DNA of 64,000 nt from Mya arenaria (lineage: Eukaryota; Mollusca; Bivalvia; Myida; Myidae), in contig NC_069136.1 in assembly GCF_026914265.1 (NCBI RefSeq), positions 35,394,406 to 35,458,405 of the forward strand, given 5' to 3'. Numbering within the stretch: position 1 is the first letter of the stretch; every line of letters starts with the position of its first letter. A program made the translations under genes and the position numbers. The notes beneath the pieces were generated by a model. That model ran no database searches and was not told the origin of the DNA. It saw nothing but the letters and a program-made list of their open reading frames with translations. Of the stretch, positions 57,401-64,000 are shown piece by piece.

Positions 57401-60088
57401 CAGGAAAGGGCAACCCAGTTCTCTCATAAAAGCACAAATATTGCATTATTGAGGTAGTGGTAAAGCGTGCACTCCTCATATAGACCTCACAACTGACAAA
57501 GAAAGTAATACACAAGGATTGAGCTTGGCCAATGCTAATACTGGGCCTTTTGCTGTGCTTGGCCAATGCAAATACTGGGCCTTTTGCTGTGCTTGGCCAA
57601 TGCTAATACTGGTGGGCCAAGGACTGAGTTTGGTCAGTGCTAATACTGGGCCCTTGGCTGTGCTTGGCCAATGCTAATACTGGGCCCTTGGCTGTGCTTG
57701 GCCACTGCTTATACTGATCAGCCAAGGACTGAGCTTGGCCAATGCTAATACTGGGCCCTTGGCTGTGCTTGGCCACTGCTTATACTGATGGGCCAAGGAC
57801 TGAGCTTGGCCAATGCTAATACTGGGCCAAGGACTGAGCTTGGCCAATGCTAATACTGGGCCCTTGGATGTGCTTGGCCACTGCTTATACTGATGGGCCA
57901 AGGACTGAGCTTGGCCAATGCTAATACTGGGTCCTTGGCTGTGCTTGGCCAATGCTAATACTGGGCCAAGGACTGATCTTGGCCAATGCTAATACTGGGC
58001 CCTTGGCTGTGCTTGGCCAATGCTAATACTGGGCACTTGGCTGTGCTTAGCCAATGCTAATACTGGGCCTTTGGCTGTGCTTGGCCAATGCTAATACTGG
58101 GTCTTTGGCTGTGGTAGGCCAATGCTAATACTGGTGGGCCAAGAATTGAGCTTGGCCCATGCTAATACTGGGCTCTTGGCTGTGCTTGGCCAATGCTTAT
58201 ACTGGTGGGCCAAGGACTGAGATTGGCTAATGCCAATACTCTGCCTAGGGATGTGTTGGGCAATGCTAATACTTGACCCAGGGCTGTTTATGGCCATGCT
58301 AATACTGGGCCCAGAGCTGAGCTTGGTGAATGTTAATACATATCAGCAGAGCCCAGGGCTGAGCTTAGCTTAGGTCAATACTGGGCCCAGAGCTGAGCTT
58401 GGTGAAGATTAATACATATCAGCAGAGCCCAGGGCTGAGCTTAGCTTCAGTCAACACTGGGACCAGGACTGAGCTTGGCTAATGCTAATACTGGGCCTAG
58501 GGCTGTGCTTGGCTTATGTTAATACTGGGCCTTGGGCTGTGCTTGGCTAATGTTAATACTGGGCCTAGGCCTGTGCTTGGCTAATGATAATACTGGGCCC
58601 AGGGCTGAGCTTGGCTAATGTTAATCACTTTGGCCAGTTGGATGTGCTTGGTTAATAGTGGGCCAAAGGCTGAGCTTGGCTAATGCTAATACTTGGACCT
58701 GAGGGCTAAGCTTCACCATGTACTTGGTCCTGGGTTGGGCTTGTGTAGTGTTAAAACTGGGCCTAGGGCTTAGTTTGGCTTATGTTCATACATGGCACAG
58801 GTATGTGCTTGGCTTATTGTAATTTTGGGCCCAGGGTTGTGCTTGGCTAATGTTATTACTTCATCAAAAATAAATGTGAACCTTAAGTTATTCTAATTCA
58901 TATTATCATGATTTGTTTGTATGGCAAAACTGAATTAATTTCATGGTGACATGTTCCTTTCCATTATAGATAATTAATGTGTACAATATTGATTTAATTT
59001 ATTGTTTTATTTGAAAAATGTTCTCTATATTCACTATAATTCAGCCAACACCTGACTAATTCCACACCACCTTTTCGCATCCAGTTTAATAAAGTGTATA
59101 AATTATTGTCAATGCGGTAAAAAAACAATTAAACCATTGTACAAATCATCAAGAAACTATAAGATATCTTGTAACATAAAGAGAGGCCCATAAAACAGTC
59201 AAAAATATTACTGCTTTTTTGACACCATGCATCAATATTATGTGATAAATTACGGCGACACGGGCAAAGGTAAAGGATTAATAATGATAAATCTGTCTAT
59301 AATATATTATGTACCAATAATTGTCACTTGTTTTAAAGGACTACGTCAAGTATTTTCTGTGCCTCAATATTCTTTGCATATTTTTTTCTGTTGTTCGGTC
59401 ACTGTGTTCACCAAGCCGGCAAAGTGGGTTTTGACTCCAGGTACTCCGGTTTTCCACTCAACACAAGACCACACTTTCCCGCAACATCGTGCCATCGAGC
59501 GTGATTGATATTAGTTGCCAATAACTTGTTTCACAATTGTTGTAATAATAGTTAAGGTTAAATTAACATTTTTTCTGTGAAGTATTAGTCTCATGCCTTC
59601 ATCATTTAGAAAAGCTTTGTGAGGTAAAAGTCCATAAATTAAGCAGAAGACAACCACCAACTTCCCATTTAATCATTATATCATAAGTTTTATTAACTTT
59701 AGTGAGTTATTCAGAAGCGTGCGCATGGGAAACCTTTGAGTAGTATAGAGGAATTGGATAGGCAATTCGAACTAAACACTAAAATTTAAGCATTTTTATT
59801 TTATCTTGTAAAGGACCGGACTGCACCAGGCCTACAGACTTAATCGGTTTGGAGATTAAAAACAATCACACTATTTCTTAGGATTGAATGACTAATTTAG
59901 TCCAAAGTAATAATTATATTGTCTTATACTCTATACATTGATGCAAAACTAGACAATCTCTGATACAAGCAGTCATTAGTTAGCACATTTTTGTTTACCT
60001 CTGCCTCCAGTTTAGCCATATTGGACTCGAGGCCAGCTGCTGCCGTATCATATGCCTGCTTCCGGTCGTTGTACTCTGTGGTCAGTTC
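54227..60088 (-). CDS. IFT81: Intraflagellar transport protein 81, C-terminal part (5' end outside window)
   Basis: Three minus-strand exons (60088-59999, 57063-56909, 54476-54227) splice in frame to the last 164 residues and a stop. Recalled IFT81 landmarks are present: EYNDRKQAYDTAAAGLESN, ESRYHYLNCM, EQENLAKGLREQQKSVRD, MKMWRDIERLLECK, and the terminal acidic-Leu end EDDRLVL. The predicted structure is charged alpha-helical coiled coil, which in the family pairs with IFT74 inside the IFT-B core. The N-terminal tubulin-binding calponin-homology domain is not in the window; human IFT81 is about 676 aa, so roughly three quarters lies beyond 64000. It acts in cilia, carrying cargo such as tubulin along the axoneme. 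The introns contain minisatellites and exon-fragment duplications, but the recovered exons show no frame damage. Confidence 0.93.
54490..54765. repeat. Degenerate tandem repeat with G runs in IFT81 intron
   Basis: Units of about 46 bp alternating GATGATTCTGCTCTCTGGCA and GGTGATTCTACTCCTTGGGA, with G runs of 9-11. It begins about 15 bp from the last-exon acceptor. Confidence 0.85.
54790..55146. repeat. 42-bp minisatellite, about 8 units, in IFT81 intron
   Basis: GATAGAGACAGTAACATTTA and GAGATGAGTCTGCTCCCTGG repeat every 42 bp almost without change. Open frames of 147-205 codons over it are artefacts of the period. Confidence 0.95.
55660..56160 (+). mobile_element. tRNA-related SINE split by a hAT-like MITE
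   Basis: Head GCGCACTTGCTTCTCACC, B-box-like GGGTTCCATTCCCTGCC, CCACCAAGCCAGAAAAGT, CTCTGGTTTCCCCCACAAC, AGAGTGATTCATACAATGTTG. The tail resumes after 56098 with AACTTGTATCACAATTATTG. Confidence 0.8.
55868..56098. mobile_element. hAT-like MITE (GCGTAGCT family) nested in a SINE
   Basis: Left TGGGGTGTTGCTAGCC and right AGGCAGCTAAGCGCCTGG, inverted with respect to the 41410 copy; shares GGGGCATGCCCCCTCG and TGCAATCTGGTGCATT (base order as in the window differs slightly). Confidence 0.7.
56490..56775. mobile_element. Palindromic AT-rich MITE (family 5), reverse copy
   Basis: TAGGTACCGGTAGGG, a poly-T run, then GGTAGGGTCAGCACT and ATGGGTAACCAAAACC; matches 62320-62620 in reverse. Confidence 0.65.
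56909..57063 (-). CDS. IFT81: IFT81 penultimate coding exon
   Basis: 155 nt from acceptor TTTCTTTGTCAG to donor AACTTCAG/GTAAGG, ending with two bases of a split Arg codon. Encodes VRGLHEECTQEESRYHYLNC, then a Gln/Glu-rich helix ending ARRKNF(R). The first 57 nt, the acceptor and about 85 nt of intron are repeated three times upstream as decayed pseudo-exons. Confidence 0.93.
57131..57520 (-). pseudogene. IFT81: Three decayed tandem copies of the 5' half of an IFT81 exon
   Basis: The block from 57007 (inside the exon) through its acceptor and about 85 nt of intron recurs at offsets of about 145-148 bp; the exon landmark ATTGAGGTAGTGG (plus strand) recurs near 57152, 57300 and 57448. Copy 1 keeps AG but reads GTC TGA, a stop at codon 2. 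Copy 2 keeps an open VRGLHGEC.. frame but its acceptor AG has become TG. Copy 3 has TTG TGA and an internal deletion. None can act as an in-frame exon. Confidence 0.85.
57525..58870. repeat. Large degenerate minisatellite (about 34-bp unit) in IFT81 intron
   Basis: About 40 units with GCTTGGCCAATGCTAATACT and GGGCCCTTGGCTGT. Similarity falls from left to right, and some units are fused or shortened (GATGGGCCAAGGACTGAGC variants), so no frame stays open for long. Confidence 0.93.
59395..59565 (+). mobile_element. tRNA-related SINE, 3' part
   Basis: TTCACCAAGCCGGCAAAGTG, CCAGGTACTCCGGTTTTCC, ACAAGACCACACTTTCCCG, AACTTGTTTCACAATTGTTG. Confidence 0.8.
59999..60088 (-). CDS. IFT81: IFT81 antepenultimate coding exon
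   Basis: 90 nt (30 codons, phase 0 at both ends) between acceptor TGTTTCCAG and donor GCAGAG/GTAAAC. Encodes ELTTEYNDRKQAYDTAAAGL then ESNMAKLEAE, closely matching the IFT81 segment with AAGLESN. The exon is too short to stand out by ORF length; it was identified by translating the GC-richer patch at 60.0 kb. No further IFT81 exon was recognised between 60.1 and 64 kb. Confidence 0.92.
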
Positions 60089-60099
60089 CTGGAAACATA

Positions 60100-61300
60100 C
60101 AATTATAGTTCATTGCACAAAATATAACCATAATTGTTAGTTAACATGTACAGGAAAAAGCATTTAATATATCTATCCAAATAATAACAAATTACTGTCA
60201 AACCAGAGTTAGGACAGCATGGCTTTTTAAAAAAAGCCGTCATATTTTGCCACCTTCAAAGGCACTCAATTAAGTTCAAACACATCAATAAGCCTATTAA
60301 TTAAAACACAAACTAGTGATTCATTTATTGTATTAAACATTACGTTATGTGAAAATGCTTAAATTTTAAGAACATTGCAAATTATAACCTCAACAAAAAT
60401 AAAACAAATTACTGAATAAGAATGATGGATGAGTTGATCGTTCTGAGGGTCGAGCACGATTTGCTGCATACCTGGGTTCATTTTCAGAACCCAAGGTACC
60501 TGACCAATACAGCAATGGCATCTTAATATGATTAGGGCTTTTCATGTGTTTTTACATCAGCCTGTTACTAGTTGAAGTGAATGTATGGTGTGTTTTTCTA
60601 CTCGATACTATGCTTTGTCATAGATGACGTTCTCCATATTTTGCAACTGAGCTCACACAGACAGCATTTAATCATTTCAATTATGATAAATGATGAGAAA
60701 AACTTCCAAACTGTACTTGTTTTTGTTTCAGATGACATTGTAAATTCGAAGCACTTTAAAATATGCAAAATCTAACATGGCATGAACTGTACATATACAT
60801 GTGTACAGATAGTTGGTGACCGGGTGCCCAGTTCCGAAATTTCTACCTGTTCAGGTCTTTTACAGAACACCAAGTTCTACTTTTAGACTGGAAATGCTAC
60901 ATTTTACTGCATGCACTATATACCAATTATATATAAAAATAGATTATTTTTCTTTAGACAGAAAAGTCCTTACATTGCAGTTTTGGGTAGAATTTGGCAA
61001 ATTTTATTTTTGAGATTATTTTCTTATTTTTACTAAAAAAAATTATGATACATCATACATTTTCTGGCACATAAGTATCTAAATTTTGATACTTTTTTGG
61101 ATGAGATTAACTGCCTTTAAGACAAGATCAATCATGTGAGACAAAAAGGCAATATTATTTATAAACTTTGTTAATCTGGTAGTATTGTATCTGACTTTGG
61201 ATTGTTTACATGATAAAAAACAAGTCCATTTTCAAACTGACCCCAGCACACTAGACCATGAGCTAAGTTTGGTAACATTTTATATCTAAAACGATTGTGA
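60100..61300. other. IFT81 intron, no exon recognised
   Basis: AT-rich; I looked for IFT81-like minus-strand exons and found none. Confidence 0.4.
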
Positions 61301-61304
61301 AGAA

Positions 61305-61490
61305 AGTTATGAAAACCTATACTAAGTGACTCTCGTTGACACGATTTTGTGCGAGATAGTGGTCTTGTGTTGTAGTGGAAACTGGGAACCAAAATATAAC
61401 TCATGCGCCCAGGCCGGGAATTGAACCCGAGTCGCCTTGGTGAGAAGTGAGTAACGCTATTCACTGCGCTAACTGGACAACCAAAAGAGT
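61305..61490 (-). mobile_element. tRNA-related SINE with complete head
   Basis: Minus strand: A box TTAGCGCAGTGAATAGCG, B box GGGTTCAATTCCCGGCC, GGGCGCATGAG, ACAAGACCACTATCTCGC, and GTGTCAACGAGAGTCAC. Confidence 0.82.
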
Positions 61491-62029
61491 TTGATGTGTC
61501 TTTACTCAAGCAACAGAAAGTGTCACACAGCTAGTCAACAGATTAACTGACTGGTGAAGAATTTATTTCAATTTATACCTATGTAGATAAAGAACTGTCT
61601 GAATCAAATAGTTTTCTTTGAAAAAGGCATTTAATTTGGTCGACAAACAGACTTTTATGTTGAATTAAATTATTACCGAAGTAGATTTGCGCATCATATA
61701 CAAACTAGACTACAGCCTGCTAGGGAATCAGAAAACACAAGTGTGTTAATTATACAGAATTTCTGTTCAATAATACACTCCACTGTCCATGGTTTCAATT
61801 CAGTGCAAACATTTTAGAGGGAAATCTAATAGATAGGAAATAATTTGTTATGTTATTATAATTTAAACCTTTATACTTTAACTCGACTGCCTTTCGACAC
61901 AATGCATATGTTAATGGTTCTCTGACCTCAAAATCAAAAACGTAATGTCATTCATGACTTTAGAACACATATTTTGAAACACTGACAATACCGTCCGCCC
62001 ATTTGAAGTTTTGATATTTAGCTACTTAA

Positions 62030-62650
62030 GTTGCACTCTCACAGATTGAATATTTTGACAACTTGTCTTGGAATGAGGCAATTTCTGCATATCAAATGTC
62101 TGGAAACCAGTGATATTAAACTGCTGACAAAAGAGCTGCGTTCCCTGTTTTCATATTTATGTCTGACATGAATGTTTTATGGATGAAAGCTTTAATTTAC
62201 TTATAACCTTTAAGTAAAATAAAATTTCTGGCAGTTTTCCAAACATTTGAGACATGTTCTATTGAAACCTAATTTTATATGACTGATTGAAGGCATTGGT
62301 GCCAGAATCAGACGATTCTAAGGTCTTAAAGAAATATACATTTGGTTCAGGTTACCCGTCTCTACCTACAAAATACTGGTGCCGACCCTACCATTTCTAA
62401 AGTCACTTGGTAAAAAAAAAATATTTTTTTTTTTAAGTCTGTGTTTTTATATGTAGTTCAAAACCTTTAAAGCTTTATACAGAAAAATTACTTTAACACC
62501 ATTCTTAAAAGATGACAATTACGATCTTCTATTATTTAATGCCTAAAAAAAAGCGTACCTATCCTAACTGTTTTTGAAAAGAATGTTACACTTACCAAAC
62601 ATTTTTTTTTTTAAACAAAGTCAATAACATTCATCTATGAGAGTGCAGCT
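62030..62650. mobile_element. TTAA-flanked fold-back MITE (family 1) enlarged by a nested element
   Basis: TTAA 62026-62029, GTTGCACTCTCACAGATTG; right end ATGAGAGTGCAGCT then TTAA 62651-62654. 621 bp rather than 342, because a family 5 MITE occupies about 62300-62600. Confidence 0.8.
62300..62600. mobile_element. Palindromic AT-rich MITE (family 5) nested in family 1
   Basis: AAATATACATTTGGTTCAGG, ACACCATTCTTAAAAG, CTATCCTAACTGTTTTTG and TTACCAAACATTT mirror the 36170 copy. Confidence 0.65.
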
Positions 62651-62659
62651 TTAAAATGA

Positions 62660-64000
62660 ATCTTTCTGGGTCTTTTTTGTACATTTAATTTTATAATCTT
62701 TTATGAAGCTGTGTTGACGTTAAGGTTATACCAATGATGTATGAGCCAGTGTGTTTTATTACATAATTAAGGAATATACATCCCTGATACGTATAACATT
62801 GTAACACAGAAATGCTTTATCATGAGAATATTTGCCCTGCTCATAAATTGAATGCAGCAATTTTATCATCATTTTCTCACTGCAGGAAACCATGGCAGGC
62901 AACTTTTTTTTGTAGAGGTCGCATTATAATAACGTGCCATTCACAGTGACAGCTCACGTTTGCAGGACAGGAAGAATTTCATGTTCTTTGTTATATACCA
63001 TCATATAAGTGCAAGAACTCATTATCTGCTTATTATTTCTATATGCAGTTATTGAGTTATTGCACCAAGGTGACAAATTATACAGTAAAGCTCAAGTAAA
63101 CAAAAAATCTTGGCGTCAAATCAGAGAAAAAGAACTGAACCTGAGAGCTGTCACTGTATTAATTAATGATAAATGCCCCTGACCTGCCAGGCTGATCAAC
63201 GGAATAATATTCCACATTCAGGAAAGCTAACATACACCGCAAGCATATATGCAGGACCCGATGATTGTTCACTTTAAGTGTGGAGTGCAATGAACAAGGA
63301 CCTGTGACTTACACATTGTCAATACAATTTTGAATTTTTCCAACACAAACTAAATTATCAGCTTTTTATTTTATTTTATTTTTCATTGCCAATTATTAAT
63401 ATATGCATACAAAAGATATTTCGGGGCCATTTTGCCTTCCATTGGTATATTTACAAAATTACCCCAGGGGCAATAGTTGATCATATAAATGCATCATTTA
63501 ACCATTTCCTCAACTTTCTCTTTTCATAAAACAAACAAGCAGAATTTATTTATTGTACTTTCATGTCATTTAACAAATACATACTGTCAAATGTTTATTA
63601 ATTTTAATATGTTCTCTTAATTATAAACATCTCATAATTATAAAACTGCAATATAATTTTGGTGAAAACACTCTATTTAAAATCAACAATGACAACAGTT
63701 ATACATTAACTTTTTTTCAAATTATTAATATAACATACAATTCTTTATGACACCTTATGTCCAAGGAGAGAAGCGAAATACTTTCTTATCATGACATATA
63801 ACTAACAAAAAATCATAGTCCAAGGTAATTAAACATTTCTCCAAAACTGTTGCTGAAGCCTGCAGAAAACACAATGTCATTGCCAAACAGTGAAAAAACA
63901 ATTCAGAGGAAAGCCATTTGATATGTCGCATAAGTGATGAATTTCTCCACTTGCTGACTGGATGCACAATAATAATGGTAATTAAACTATTCCCATAATG
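62660..64000. other. IFT81 intron, no assignable feature
   Basis: AT-rich noncoding sequence to the window end. Confidence 0.4.

Noticed and set aside
1..64000. A complete transposase, reverse transcriptase or viral gene
   Set aside because: No catalytic motif blocks were recognised in any long frame; all mobile elements seen are short and noncoding.

Overview
The window is eukaryotic, AT-rich and repeat-dense. It has long introns with GT/AG borders, many tRNA-derived SINEs, several families of short terminal-inverted-repeat elements (MITEs), and at least ten minisatellite or microsatellite arrays. Two conserved metazoan genes can be read, both on the minus strand. The repeats (including the families ending GTCGAGCTAAAAA and GGTGAGCTAAAAA, and the SINE core CCGGGTACTCCGGTTTCC) together with the gene structures suggest a bivalve or related mollusc. 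This taxon is inferred from recalled repeat types; no search was run.

Layout. 1-11.6 kb: no recognisable gene; MITEs, a SINE tail, two related 21-bp minisatellites and a near-perfect 41-bp-arm hairpin. 11.6-27.4 kb: a FAM43-family gene (PTB/PID-domain protein) on the minus strand. Five coding exons join in frame to 348 aa, and a 5' UTR stretch precedes the ATG behind its own splice acceptor. Its introns are full of transposon copies, including nested ones, and a 27-unit ATC microsatellite lies about 20 bp from one splice acceptor. 27.4-54.2 kb: no confident coding exon; a 40-bp VNTR just 5' of the FAM43 start exon, a 51-bp array, SINEs, MITEs, microsatellites and a modestly GC-rich patch at about 36.85-37.16 kb. 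54.2-64 kb: the last three coding exons of IFT81 on the minus strand (164 C-terminal residues); the rest of the gene lies beyond the right edge. Its introns hold a 42-bp and a roughly 34-bp minisatellite and three decayed tandem copies of part of an IFT81 exon.

The two genes are in the same orientation, with about 27 kb between the FAM43 start and the IFT81 stop. Nothing suggests they act together: FAM43 proteins are poorly characterised PTB-domain proteins, and IFT81 is a core subunit of ciliary IFT-B. No operon, CRISPR array, defence system or intact transposase/reverse transcriptase was seen. Most long open frames here come from tandem repeats whose unit length is a multiple of three. The most interesting observations are about genome dynamics: a MITE that has grown an internal 90-bp satellite, MITEs nested in MITEs with exact target-site duplications, transposon sequence lying 6 bp from a splice donor and supplying a possible early stop, and exon-fragment duplications in IFT81.
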